DNA of 37,206 bases, taken from contig DATBPY010000112.1 in assembly GCA_036561085.1 (NCBI GenBank), positions 1 through 37,206 of the forward strand, given 5' to 3'. The notes under the pieces were generated by a model. That model was given only the letters and a program-made list of their open reading frames with translations, was not told the origin of the DNA and did no database searches. Position numbers and translations under genes: made by a program. This DNA is from CAILHX01 sp036561085 (GTDB taxonomy: Bacteria > Pseudomonadota > Gammaproteobacteria > Burkholderiales > Methylophilaceae). How positions within the stretch are numbered: position 1 is the stretch's first letter; each line of letters starts with the position of its first letter. This document shows, piece by piece, positions 1-8,097 of this stretch.

Positions 1-384
1 GATCTCCAGCGCTTGTTCGCCGGTATCCGGTTGCGAGATCAGCAGGTCGGAGACATTCACTCCGAGTTTTTGTGCATATTGCGGGTCTAGTGCGTGCTCG
101 GCATCGATGAACGCTGCCGTGCCGCCCAGTTTTTGCATTTCAGCGATGACTTGCAGGGTCAAGGTGGTTTTGCCTGAAGACTCAGGGCCGTAGATTTCCA
201 CCACGCGTCCGCGTGGTAAACCACCCACACCCAATGCCAAGTCCAGCCCTAACGAGCCGGTGGAAACCACCTGGATGTCACGCGCCACATCGGTGTCGCC
301 CATGCGCATGATAGAGCCTTTGCCGAACTGCTTCTCGATCTGCGAGAGTGCAGCCGCCAATGCCTTGCTTTTGTTGTCATCCAT
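1..384 (-). CDS. recA: Recombinase RecA, N-terminal part (cut by window edge)
   Basis: RecA coats single-stranded DNA, drives homologous strand exchange and triggers LexA self-cleavage. Only the first 128 codons lie in the window; the frame is open to base 1. Reading the minus strand gives MDDNKSKALAAAL at the start, a Walker A motif GPESSGKTT at residues 66-74, and the IDAEHALD segment near residue 93, all typical of RecA. The ATG at 384 has an AGGA about nine bases upstream. It sits 37 bases downstream of cinA, the usual proteobacterial order. I see no LexA-type CTGT-N8-ACAG box in that short gap, so recA may depend on a promoter inside or before cinA. Identification is near certain; its 3' end is not visible. 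Confidence 0.97.
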   Translation of the reverse strand, partial: MDDNKSKALAAALSQIEKQFGKGSIMRMGDTDVARDIQVVSTGSLGLDLALGVGGLPRGRVVEIYGPESSGKTTLTLQVIAEMQKLGGTAAFIDAEHALDPQYAQKLGVNVSDLLISQPDTGEQALEI

Positions 385-421
385 TTAGCTTTTCCTAGAC
401 CTATCAAAAACGTAAATTATG

Positions 422-919
422 TCACACATCAGGTGCTAAAGTAAGCCGTAACAGCCCCTGCAAACAATGCTCTACGGCTTGCTGGCGAATGGCAGTACGG
501 TCGCCGGTAAAATGCTGCTCGGATGTAGTGATCTGATTATTATTTGCCCAGGCAAAGCAGACTGTGCCCACCGGTTTTTGCGGCGTGCCACCGTCCGGCC
601 CGGCGATGCCGGTGATCGCCGCTGTGATATGCGCGCGACTATTTTTGAGTGCCCCCAGCGCCATCTCCTGCGCTATTTCCCGGCTTACCGCGCCGTGTTT
701 ATCCAGCGTGAATAGCGATACCCCGAGCATCTGCATTTTGGCGGCATTGCTGTAAGTAACGAAGCCACGATCGAACCATGCCGAACTCCCGGCAATAGCG
801 GTGACATATTGCGCCGCCATGCCGCCGGTACAGGATTCCGCCAATGCCAACATCCAGCTACGGCGTTTCAAGGCTATGCCAAGCTCGGCAGCCAGTTTCA
901 GGAGTGCGTCATCATCCAT
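422..919 (-). CDS. pncC: Nicotinamide-nucleotide amidase (CinA C-terminal domain family)
   Basis: Stand-alone CinA C-terminal domain, 165 aa. The family deamidates nicotinamide mononucleotide to nicotinate mononucleotide, recycling NMN produced by DNA ligase. Visible signatures are AESCTGG at residues 27-33, which carries the catalytic serine, and ITGIAGPDGG at 102-111 followed by KPVGTVCFAW. The length matches E. coli PncC (about 165 aa), and the N-terminal MoCF-like domain of full CinA is absent. The start at 919 overlaps the end of pgpA by 22 bases, so translation is probably coupled. recA follows closely, as in many bacteria where cinA and recA are co-transcribed. The family call is firm; the enzymatic role comes from homologues. 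Confidence 0.94.
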   Translation of the reverse strand: MDDDALLKLAAELGIALKRRSWMLALAESCTGGMAAQYVTAIAGSSAWFDRGFVTYSNAAKMQMLGVSLFTLDKHGAVSREIAQEMALGALKNSRAHITAAITGIAGPDGGTPQKPVGTVCFAWANNNQITTSEQHFTGDRTAIRQQAVEHCLQGLLRLTLAPDV

Positions 920-1413
920 TGCAGTGCCTTCATTACGATCAACACGTAACCTGCGGCCAGCAGATCGTCGAACATCACGCCGAAGCCGCCTTTAAGTTTT
1001 GCATCGCACTGTTTGATGGGGAACGGTTTCCAGATATCGAACAGGCGAAATAACGCAAAATCCAACACATAAATTATAGGTGCGTGCGGCGTGAGCGCCA
1101 TGATCAGCCACATGGCGACCATTTCATCCCAGACGATGCTGCCGTGATCGGCCACGCCTAAGGCCCGGCCGGCGATATCGCAATAGCGTACGCCCAGTAT
1201 GAATAGCAAACTAATGATGCCTAGTGTCCATGCCGGGTAAATCGTTGTGATTGGTGCAAACAGCAGGAATAGCGGGATCGCAGCGAGTGAGCCTGCGGTG
1301 CCCGGTGCCTTCGGCGCTAACCCGCTGCCAAAACCTAATGCGAGAAAGTGCGCAGGATGGCGCAGCAGGAATTTCAGATCAGGTTGCTGCGAAGTGGTCA
1401 TAGCCGCTTTCAT
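898..1413 (-). CDS. pgpA: Phosphatidylglycerophosphatase A
   Basis: Integral membrane phosphatase that converts phosphatidylglycerophosphate to phosphatidylglycerol. At 171 aa it is the family's normal size. Motifs in order are GLAPKAPGTAGS (31-42), DHGSIVWDE (89-97), FRLFDIWKP (122-130) and GGFGVMFDD (142-150); the acidic residues of the second and fourth are the expected metal-binding ones. Hydrophobic stretches lie around 43-75, 98-120 and 151-163. The start is either ATG 1413 or ATG 1401 (MTTSQQ); neither has a good ribosome binding site, and both lie inside the thiL 3' end, which points to translational coupling. The thiL-pgpA pair is conserved in many proteobacteria. Confidence 0.95.
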   Translation of the reverse strand: MKAAMTTSQQPDLKFLLRHPAHFLALGFGSGLAPKAPGTAGSLAAIPLFLLFAPITTIYPAWTLGIISLLFILGVRYCDIAGRALGVADHGSIVWDEMVAMWLIMALTPHAPIIYVLDFALFRLFDIWKPFPIKQCDAKLKGGFGVMFDDLLAAGYVLIVMKALQWMMTHS

Positions 1414-2335
1414 CGAATTCTATCGGTTTGCCGTACCCATCCAGCAAGCGTAGTTCATTGGTAGAGGTGATCGAGCCGATTCTCGCGATAGGGATATTCA
1501 GCGTATCGCGTAAGCCGACGATGCGATCATCATGCCTTTTGGGCGCGGTGAAACATAGCTCGTAATCGTCGCCACCCGCCAACAGGCAATGCATGCCTAG
1601 CGGTTGGCGCATCATGCTGGAAATGCTGGCAGAACGCGGAATGTCGTTGAGGCGAATGTCGGCGCCGCGTCGGGAGCGTTTCAAGATATGACCCAGGTCG
1701 GCCATCAGCCCGTCGGAAATATCAATGGCCGCATGGGCGGTACCGCGTAATGCGATACCCAGTTCTATTCTGGGTTGCGGGGTGTGCAATGCAGCGATAC
1801 ATTCTTCCAGCCCGTCTGCGGGTACTTCACCTTTTAGCGCGGCCAAACCAAGCGCCGCATTGCCTAGCCTGCCGGTCACCCAGATGTCATCTCCCGATTG
1901 TGCTGCACTGCGCCGCAAAGCCATGCCGTGCGGCACCTCGCCCATGATGGTGATGCTGATGTTGAGCGGACCGCGAGTGGTATCTCCCCCGATCAGGTCC
2001 ACGCCGAAGCGTTCTGCACATTCGAAGAAACCTTTGGAAAAATCGGCTAGCCAGCTTTCGTTGATCTTAGGCAGAGAGAGGGATAATGTTGCCCAGCGCG
2101 GATCAGCACCCATGGCCGCAAGATCGGAAACATTGACGGCAAGCGCTTTCCAGCCCAGTTTTTCCGCATTGGTATTGGGCAGGAAATGAGTGCCTTCCAC
2201 CAGCATATCTGTGGAAACGACCACTTCAGTACCGTTGCCCGGCACTATCAGCGCCGCGTCATCCCCCACCCCCAGTATGGCCTGCGGACTGTGGCGGGTG
2301 AAAAAACGGGCGATAATGTCGAATTCGGAAGCCAT
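1379..2335 (-). CDS. thiL: Thiamine-monophosphate kinase
   Basis: ATP-dependent kinase for the last step to thiamine diphosphate. An upstream extension of the frame is open to 2428, but the family start is ATG 2335 (MASEFDIIARFF), giving 318 aa, close to E. coli ThiL (325 aa). Motifs include GVGDDAA at residues 22-28, the NVSDLAAMGA segment, GGDTTRG, AIDISDGLMADLGH and GGDDYELCF, which form the metal- and nucleotide-binding sites of the PurM/ThiL fold. The ATG shares one base with the mogA stop (TGATG), so the two are translationally coupled. It overlaps pgpA downstream by 35 bases. Confidence 0.96.
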   Translation of the reverse strand: MASEFDIIARFFTRHSPQAILGVGDDAALIVPGNGTEVVVSTDMLVEGTHFLPNTNAEKLGWKALAVNVSDLAAMGADPRWATLSLSLPKINESWLADFSKGFFECAERFGVDLIGGDTTRGPLNISITIMGEVPHGMALRRSAAQSGDDIWVTGRLGNAALGLAALKGEVPADGLEECIAALHTPQPRIELGIALRGTAHAAIDISDGLMADLGHILKRSRRGADIRLNDIPRSASISSMMRQPLGMHCLLAGGDDYELCFTAPKRHDDRIVGLRDTLNIPIARIGSITSTNELRLLDGYGKPIEFDESGYDHFAAT

Positions 2336-2937
2336 CAGGGAGCGGTCTTTTGCACGGATTTCGGGCGGAACCCAGCGACTATCGCAGCGTTGGTTTCTAT
2401 ATAGGGTGCGCCTATCAGATCCAGGCAATAGGGCACGGAGGCAAAAATACCATGGACTTTGGTATTACCGTCACTATCCTTGAGTCCTTCCAGTGTCTGC
2501 ACGATGGCTTTAGGTTGGCCGGGCAAGTTGATGATCAGGCTTTGCTTGCGAGTCACGGCGACCTGTCTGGATAAAATCGCCGTGGGTACGAAATTCAGGC
2601 TGACTTGCCGCATCTGCTCACCAAAGCCGGGCATGACCTTGTCGGCTACTGCCAATGTGGCTTCAGGGGTGACATCGCGTAATGCCGGACCGGTGCCGCC
2701 TGTGGTAAGCACTAGGCTGCAGTCTTCATGGTCTACCAGATCCAGCAAAGTGGATTCAATTTCTGCTTGTTCGTCAGGTATGATGCGACTGACTTCCTGC
2801 CATGGCGAAACCAGTGCTTTGTTCAGCCACTCGCGCAAAGCGGGGATGCCTTGGTCTTCGTAGATGCCCTGCGAGGCGCGGTCGCTAATGCTGACCAGCG
2901 CAATCTTTATTAAGGGCGTAGTGAATTGTTGTGCCAT
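2335..2937 (-). CDS. mogA: Molybdopterin adenylyltransferase
   Basis: MogA adenylates molybdopterin before molybdenum insertion during molybdenum cofactor synthesis. The long frame reaches 3093, but ATG 2937 (MAQQFTTPLIKIALVSISDR) gives 200 aa, matching E. coli Mog (195 aa), and avoids overlapping the divergent gene at 2993. Family motifs are SISDRASQGIYEDQGIP near the N-terminus, TTGGTGPALRDVTPEAT in the middle and INLPGQPKA near residue 165. It is the first gene of the mogA-thiL-pgpA-cinA-recA run. The 55-base gap to the divergent PDZ gene must hold promoters for both, but I could not pick a convincing one. Confidence 0.94.
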   Translation of the reverse strand: MAQQFTTPLIKIALVSISDRASQGIYEDQGIPALREWLNKALVSPWQEVSRIIPDEQAEIESTLLDLVDHEDCSLVLTTGGTGPALRDVTPEATLAVADKVMPGFGEQMRQVSLNFVPTAILSRQVAVTRKQSLIINLPGQPKAIVQTLEGLKDSDGNTKVHGIFASVPYCLDLIGAPYIETNAAIVAGFRPKSVQKTAP

Positions 2938-2992
2938 TTCAGTGTCGTAAACTGGAGTTAAGTTTTTATCATACCAAAAGAGAGGAACTGCG

Positions 2993-3751
2993 ATGCGATT
3001 GATCACCACCCTGTTAGCGCTGCTTTTCCTGGGAAGTACCGTTATTGTCGCCGCTGCGCAAGATGCAGGTAGCGCGGAGAACCCATATACCAAGAATTAT
3101 GTCGCCCGTGCTGGGGTGCAAGGTTCAACCAAGCAGAATGAACCCAAAATATTTCGCGGAATAGATAAAGAAGCCGATTATCAGCGCCTGCTGGAAGATG
3201 GTTTCGACATGCTGGGGTCTTCGTCTTTTCAGGATACGGTAGTTCCGGTACAGCAACTGATGGAGCAGGAAGAGAAGGTTGGGGCCGATATTGCGCTGGT
3301 CTATTCAACAGCGCTGACCAGGGTGCCTGACGCTTTGAAGATGCAGCAAGCCAAAGCTGATGCTGCAAGAAAGAGTGAGGACGAAGAACAAACCAACATT
3401 GACAAGGATGCCCCCGGCATGGAGCGGCTTCCTCTGAGCCAGCCTTTTTACGACTACTATGCCACTTACTGGGTGAAGTTGCCGCCGCCTGTACTCGGCC
3501 TGCATGTACAGGATCACCAGATCGACAAAGACAAGCCGGGACTGCCCATCGTGGCGGTGATCAAAGGTTCTCCCGCAGCGGCAGCCGATTTACGTAAAGG
3601 CGACGTGGTGCTGAAGATAGGTGATGTCGAGGCCAAGAGCGGTGCTGTATTAGTGCAGACAGTACGCGCCAATATGGGAAAGACGGTAGAGATCACTGTG
3701 CTACGCGAAGATCTGCTGATACAGAAAGAAGTGCCACTGAACGCTGAGTAG
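2993..3751 (+). CDS. Secreted PDZ-domain protein of unknown function
   Basis: 252 aa. Residues 1-22 form a signal peptide (hydrophobic core LLALLFLGSTVIVAAA), so the protein is probably periplasmic. Residues about 60-110 contain a pattern found in several secreted PDZ proteins: DGFDMLGSSSF, then a helix, then KVGADIALVYST. Residues 120-145 are charged and probably flexible. A PDZ domain fills about 165-250, with the GSPAAAADLRKGDVVLKIGD core. There is no protease domain (no GNSGG or HTRA triad), so it is a binding or scaffolding protein rather than a DegP-type protease. The start has a good GAGAGGAA site. It is divergent from mogA and convergent with yjgA, with a 3-base gap. Confidence 0.85.
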   Translation: MRLITTLLALLFLGSTVIVAAAQDAGSAENPYTKNYVARAGVQGSTKQNEPKIFRGIDKEADYQRLLEDGFDMLGSSSFQDTVVPVQQLMEQEEKVGADIALVYSTALTRVPDALKMQQAKADAARKSEDEEQTNIDKDAPGMERLPLSQPFYDYYATYWVKLPPPVLGLHVQDHQIDKDKPGLPIVAVIKGSPAAAADLRKGDVVLKIGDVEAKSGAVLVQTVRANMGKTVEITVLREDLLIQKEVPLNAE

Positions 3752-3754
3752 GAT

Positions 3755-4267
3755 TTATTCCGCGACTGGTTTTGCAGCGCCTGCGGCTATGGTATCTCGT
3801 ATAGCTTTGAATAATTCTCTGCTGCTTTTAGGCGGTTTGTTGGTTGAGGCTTCTTTTTGTGCATTGCGTATCAGGGTGCGCAGGTGTTGAACGTCAGCGC
3901 CTTGATGCAAAGTGACGAATTCGGAGAGCGCCCCGGCGTCGTTGATCAGCCGGTTACGCCAATTCTCCAATTGATGCATACGTGCTGTTTCTGCGGCATG
4001 TTGGCCTTGCCATTGCTTCATTTTTTGCAGAATAGGCTCGGCATCTACAGTACGCATCAGTTTGCCGATATATTGTAATTGCCGCTTACGGCCGCCGTGC
4101 GCGGTGATGCGTTGCGCTTCCAGGATGGCATCGCGCAGATTCTCGGGCAACTCGATCTGACGTAATTTGTCTTTGGGTAGCGCAACCAGCTCTTCGCCCA
4201 AGTCTTGCAACTCGTGCATTTCCTGCTTGCGCTGCGTCTTGCTGATGATTTGTTCGGTTTCTTGCAT
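3755..4267 (-). CDS. darP: Ribosome-associated protein YjgA/DarP (DUF615)
   Basis: 170 aa, normal for the family. YjgA/DarP binds late 50S assembly intermediates and helps 23S rRNA maturation. The diagnostic stretch is KTQRKQEMHELQDLGEELV near residue 11, then LPENLRDAILEAQRI and a basic HGGRKRQLQYIGKLMR segment around residues 57-72, followed by helical charged sequence. It is divergent from pmbA with 46 bases between start codons, the same arrangement as E. coli yjgA/pmbA, which supports the call. Confidence 0.93.
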   Translation of the reverse strand: MQETEQIISKTQRKQEMHELQDLGEELVALPKDKLRQIELPENLRDAILEAQRITAHGGRKRQLQYIGKLMRTVDAEPILQKMKQWQGQHAAETARMHQLENWRNRLINDAGALSEFVTLHQGADVQHLRTLIRNAQKEASTNKPPKSSRELFKAIRDTIAAGAAKPVAE

Positions 4268-4313
4268 GGTCGGGTATCATAGCAGTCCACTCTAACTTTT
4301 GTGCTTCAATTTT

Positions 4314-5657
4314 ATGCAAGACACTCGTTTCAGCCTTACCTTGGATCAATTAAAAGACCTGTCGCAACAGGTACTGCAACTAGCCAAAGCGGCAGGTGCC
4401 AGCGCCGCCGAAACCGATGTCAGCCTGAGTTTCGGGCAGAACGTCTCGGTGCGGCTGGATGAAGTAGAAACCATAGAATATAACCGCGATAAAGGCATGT
4501 CGGTTACCGTCTATTTTGGCGAGCGGCGCGGTAATGCCAGCACCACCGATCTCTCGGAACAAGCTTTGAGCGATACCGTGAAAGCCGCTTGTAGCATCGC
4601 CAAATATACCGCCCAAGACCCTTTTTGCGGGCTGGCCGATGCCAAATTACTCGCAACAAAGATGCGCGATCTGGATCTCTATCATCCGTGGGAGATCAGT
4701 GTAGATCAGGCCATAGCGCTCGCCCGCAGTTGCGAAGCTGCCGCGCTGAAAGTGGACAAGCGCATCACCAATTCAGAAGGGGCGGGCGTATCTAATTCAG
4801 AGGGCATGTTTGTTTACGCTAACAGCAACGGATTCTGTCAGGGCTATCCCACCTCTCGTCACAGCATCAGCTGTTCAGTCATCGCCGAAGGCAAGAATGA
4901 AGAGATGCAGCGCGATTACTGGTATTCCACTGCCCGTTCTGCAGCCGATATGGAAAGCGCTGTCGATGTAGGATATAAAGCAGGCGAGCGCACGGTGCGT
5001 CGGCTCGATATCCGCAAAATAGCCACTCAGCAGTGCCCGGTGATATTCGAGAACAGCTTGGCATCAGGGTTGATCTCGCATTTTGTCAGTGCCATCTCCG
5101 GCGGTAATCTATATCGCAAGTCTTCTTTCCTGCTGGATTATCTGGGTAAACCGGTGTTCTCGCCCCTGGTGCAGATCAGCGAACGTCCGTTTTTGTCCAA
5201 GGGCTTGGCGAGCAGCGTATTCGATAACGAAGGCGTCGCTACTCAAGACCGTGAATTGATCATCGACGGGGTGTTGCAGGGATATATGTTATCCAGCTAT
5301 TCATCGCGCAAATTGGGAATGACCACGACCGGTAATGCCGGCGGTAATCACAACCTGATCGTTAAAAGCGGTGAGTCTGATTTGAATGATTTGCTCAAGC
5401 AAATGGGCAAAGGTTTGCTGGTGACTGAATTACTGGGTCACGGACTCAATATGGTCACTGGCGACTATTCACGCGGCGCAGCAGGGTTCTGGGTGGAGCA
5501 TGGCGAGATCCAGCATGCGGTGGAGGAGATCACCATTGCCAGCAATCTCAAGGACATGTTTCTGGGCATACAGGCAATAGGGAATGACGTCCTGGTGCAG
5601 GGCTCGAAGCAATGCGGTTCAATACTAATAGAACGCATGACTGTCGCAGGAGAATGA
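4314..5657 (+). CDS. pmbA: Metalloprotease subunit PmbA/TldE
   Basis: TldE/PmbA partners with TldD, not in this window, to form a cytosolic protease that degrades unfolded peptides and matures some modified peptides. The protein is 447 aa from ATG 4314 (MQDTRFSLTLDQL); an in-frame TTG at 4299 is possible but less likely. Recognisable parts are ETDVSLSFGQNVSVR near the N-terminus, the YNRDKGMSVTVYFG strand, ITNSEGAGVSNSEG, RPFLSKGLASSVFDNEGVA and the C-terminal GNDVLVQGSKQCGSILIERM. As expected for TldE, the HExxxH zinc motif of TldD is absent. Confidence 0.95.
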   Translation: MQDTRFSLTLDQLKDLSQQVLQLAKAAGASAAETDVSLSFGQNVSVRLDEVETIEYNRDKGMSVTVYFGERRGNASTTDLSEQALSDTVKAACSIAKYTAQDPFCGLADAKLLATKMRDLDLYHPWEISVDQAIALARSCEAAALKVDKRITNSEGAGVSNSEGMFVYANSNGFCQGYPTSRHSISCSVIAEGKNEEMQRDYWYSTARSAADMESAVDVGYKAGERTVRRLDIRKIATQQCPVIFENSLASGLISHFVSAISGGNLYRKSSFLLDYLGKPVFSPLVQISERPFLSKGLASSVFDNEGVATQDRELIIDGVLQGYMLSSYSSRKLGMTTTGNAGGNHNLIVKSGESDLNDLLKQMGKGLLVTELLGHGLNMVTGDYSRGAAGFWVEHGEIQHAVEEITIASNLKDMFLGIQAIGNDVLVQGSKQCGSILIERMTVAGE

Positions 5658-5782
5658 TTTTCTTTTGAAATCGAGCGGGCACTTTGTTGCCCTCGCTTAC
5701 CGTACGAGGTGTACTGCCGTCATTCGGGCGTCGCGTTCCCACTCGATTTGAAAAGAGAATAGCACTTAAAAGGAACAGAAAT

Positions 5783-5811
5783 AAAAAAGCCCCGAATCTC
5801 GGGGCTTTTTT
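5783..5811. terminator. Bidirectional rho-independent terminator between pmbA and mlaA
   Basis: Perfect inverted repeat: A6-GCCCCGA, a 3-base loop (ATC), then TCGGGGC-T6. The GC-rich 7-bp stem is flanked by A6 on one side and T6 on the other, so it works as a terminator read from either strand. It lies 17 bases past the mlaA stop on the minus strand and 126 bases past pmbA on the plus strand, and fits the end of both convergent transcripts. Confidence 0.93.
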
Positions 5812-5828
5812 GTGCGGCTCGATACGAA

Positions 5829-6587
5829 TTACTTGGCTGTATCTGTAGTCTCTGCCGTCTTGTCGGTCGGTGCTGCGTCCTCATTCTCGGCGCTGTCATC
5901 ATGCTGCATCTTGCTGTCGTTGCCATCCATGATCTGGCTTTCGCGACGTTGCATGTAAGCGTCCCGCATGAAGATGTAGGGGTCAAGTGCCGCTTCATCC
6001 AGCAGGTCGCTACCTGGCAGATATTGGGCGCGTCTATCGATCAACTTGACCACGACCAGGCTGTTACGCACAGCAGGGTCTGCGTATCCGATAGGGTCGA
6101 ACAACCAACTGTCAGTCACCAAGCCGCCAGTATCTCTTACCGTGCTTGGCCCCAATATCGGCAGCATCAGATAGGTACTGTCTTTCCAGCCCCATGTTGC
6201 CAGAGTCTGACCGAAGTCTTCATCGCGTTTCTGGATACCATCCTTGGAAGCCCAGTCGAATATCCCGGCAATACCGAAGGTGGAATTGATGACGAAACGA
6301 CCGCCATCAGACATGGCTTTATCGAATTTGAATTGCAACAAATCATTGACGGTAGTGACAACGTCTCCAAGATTGGAGAAGAAGTTATTCACGCCTTTCC
6401 GTACAGGAGTAGGCAATACCGCCTTATAGGCACCGGCGACAGGCTTGATAATAGCCTCGTCCGCTGCTTTATTGAATTTGTAGACACCGCGATTCAACCC
6501 TTCTAATGGGTCTTTGTTGCCTTGAGTGGCACAGCCAGCCAGAGATATGGCTAGCAGGGCGAATGCGAGAGTGTTAATACGTTTCAT
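5829..6587 (-). CDS. mlaA: Outer membrane lipid asymmetry lipoprotein MlaA (VacJ)
   Basis: MlaA sits in the outer membrane and extracts misplaced phospholipids from the outer leaflet, passing them to MlaC. From ATG 6587 the protein is 252 aa; an ATG two codons upstream (6593) is also possible. A lipoprotein signal peptide ends in the lipobox LAGC, so C19 is the acylated residue. Family signatures are DPLEGLNRGVYKFN just after the signal, FFSNLGDVVTTVNDLLQ, RFVINSTFGIAGIFDWA, FGQTLATWGW and YLMLPILGPSTVRDTGG. The C-terminal 35 residues are acidic and low-complexity. The mlaBCDEF genes are not in the window. It follows phrB with a 79-base gap and may have its own promoter there. Confidence 0.95.
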   Translation of the reverse strand: MKRINTLAFALLAISLAGCATQGNKDPLEGLNRGVYKFNKAADEAIIKPVAGAYKAVLPTPVRKGVNNFFSNLGDVVTTVNDLLQFKFDKAMSDGGRFVINSTFGIAGIFDWASKDGIQKRDEDFGQTLATWGWKDSTYLMLPILGPSTVRDTGGLVTDSWLFDPIGYADPAVRNSLVVVKLIDRRAQYLPGSDLLDEAALDPYIFMRDAYMQRRESQIMDGNDSKMQHDDSAENEDAAPTDKTAETTDTAK

Positions 6588-6666
6588 ATGCATGGCTAAT
6601 TCCGTTGCAATTTCTGTTGTTTTTGCACCCGCTACTGTAATGGAGGTGTTGCATCTTGTCCACTTC

Positions 6667-8097
6667 TTAATGAAGGCTGGCTTTAGTGTTGCGTAAAGCA
6701 TACAGGTTCAAAGCTTTTTCTCTCATTACGCTGTGATCCACGATGGGCGCAGGATACTCTTGCCCTATCGTCAATCCCAATGCTTGCTGATGCAGAGGAG
6801 GCATCAACCATGGGGCATGTATTTCCTTATCGTTACATGGGGCGAGTTCTGGCACGTATTTGCGGATGAATTTACCCTGGGCATCGAATTTCTCCGATTG
6901 CGTGACCGGGTTGAATATACGGAACCATGGTTGGGCGTCGCAGCCCGTGGAGGCAGCCCATTGCCAGCCGCCGTTGTTGGCGCTGAGATCGAAATCCAGC
7001 AGTTTTTCTGCGAAGTAACGTTCACCCCAACGCCAGTCCACCAACAGGTCTTTGACTAGAAAGCTGGCAGTCACCATGCGCAAGCGGTTGTGCATATAAC
7101 CCGTCTGGTTCAATTGGCGCATCGCGGCATCGACTAGCGGATAGCCGGTTCTACCTTCGCACCACGCTGAGAAATAAGCAGGGTCGTTGGGAAAAGCCAG
7201 ATATTCGAATTCAGGTTTGAAAGTGTGACCGGAGGCCACATGCGGGTGATGATGCAGGATCATGAAATAGAAATCACGCCATATCAGTTCCGATAACCAT
7301 GTTTCAGCACCCGCGCTGTGATAAGCCCAGGCATGGCCTGCAATGGCGCGGATGGACAGGGTGCCGAAACGCAAATGCACAGACAGATAAGACGGACCTT
7401 TCAGTGCAGGGAAATTGCGTGTATCCCGGTAGTCATCCAGGCGCTGCTGGAAGTCAGCAAACAATTGTTGTGCGCCTGTCATTCCTGAGGGGATCAGCAA
7501 TTTAGCCTCTGCAAATCCCATCGCTTCCAATGACAGCATGGTTTGTTGCGGTGGGGGGGCAAGATGGCTTATATATTTCTCAACCGGATAGGATTGAAAA
7601 TAAAAAGGGTTTAGATGTTTGAGCCAGGCATTCTTGTAGGGCGTAAAAACGCTATAAGGTCGATTCTCTTTGGTGAGCACTTCGTCGGCTTCGAAGATCA
7701 CCTGATCCTTGAACGAGTGAAAAGCGATATTGTTCGTTGATAACGTCTGAGCTACAAGTGCGTCTCGCAATATCGCCTGCGGTTCATAATCCTGATTGGT
7801 ATATACGGCATCTACTTGCAGCTTTTTTGCCAGTAGGGGCAGCTCTTTAATTGCCGCGCCATGCAGGACGATCAGTCCACCGCCTTGCGCTTGCAGTGCC
7901 TGATTCAGTTCATGAACGCTATGCCAGATAAAAGTCACGCGCCTGTCGCTTTTATCGGCCAGCGCATCCAGTATCTCGCTGTCGAATACGAAGACGCAAT
8001 AGACTTGAGCTGAATCTTTCAGCGCATGGTATAGCGCGGCATGGTCGAAATTTCTCAGGTCACGTCGGAACCAGACCAGTGTCCGGCTGTATTTCAT
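6667..8097 (-). CDS. phrB: Deoxyribodipyrimidine photolyase (class I CPD type)
   Basis: Light-driven flavoenzyme that splits UV-induced pyrimidine dimers; 476 aa, as E. coli PhrB (472 aa). The N-terminal antenna-binding domain begins LVWFRRDLRNFDHAAL. The C-terminal FAD domain shows GPSYLSVHLRFGTLSIRA, WLSELIWRDFYFMILHHHP, and the signature RLRMVTASFLVKDLLVDWRWGE followed by NNGGWQWAASTGCDAQPW, which includes tryptophans of the electron-transfer chain. The start overlaps the glycosyltransferase stop by four bases (ATGA), so this DNA-repair gene is translationally coupled to an envelope gene. The antenna chromophore cannot be told from the sequence. Confidence 0.96.
   Translation of the reverse strand: MKYSRTLVWFRRDLRNFDHAALYHALKDSAQVYCVFVFDSEILDALADKSDRRVTFIWHSVHELNQALQAQGGGLIVLHGAAIKELPLLAKKLQVDAVYTNQDYEPQAILRDALVAQTLSTNNIAFHSFKDQVIFEADEVLTKENRPYSVFTPYKNAWLKHLNPFYFQSYPVEKYISHLAPPPQQTMLSLEAMGFAEAKLLIPSGMTGAQQLFADFQQRLDDYRDTRNFPALKGPSYLSVHLRFGTLSIRAIAGHAWAYHSAGAETWLSELIWRDFYFMILHHHPHVASGHTFKPEFEYLAFPNDPAYFSAWCEGRTGYPLVDAAMRQLNQTGYMHNRLRMVTASFLVKDLLVDWRWGERYFAEKLLDFDLSANNGGWQWAASTGCDAQPWFRIFNPVTQSEKFDAQGKFIRKYVPELAPCNDKEIHAPWLMPPLHQQALGLTIGQEYPAPIVDHSVMREKALNLYALRNTKASLH

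Noticed and set aside
385..421. Possible LexA box before recA
   Set aside because: The 37 bases contain no CTGT-N8-ACAG pattern.
5677..5692. GGGCA-N6-TGCCC hairpin after pmbA as a second terminator
   Set aside because: No T-tract follows; the strong terminator at 5783-5811 explains the 3' end.
5901..6506. 201-codon open frame on the plus strand opposite mlaA
   Set aside because: It lies entirely antisense to a clear MlaA gene, has no recognisable motif, signal or ribosome binding site, and its composition mirrors mlaA codons.
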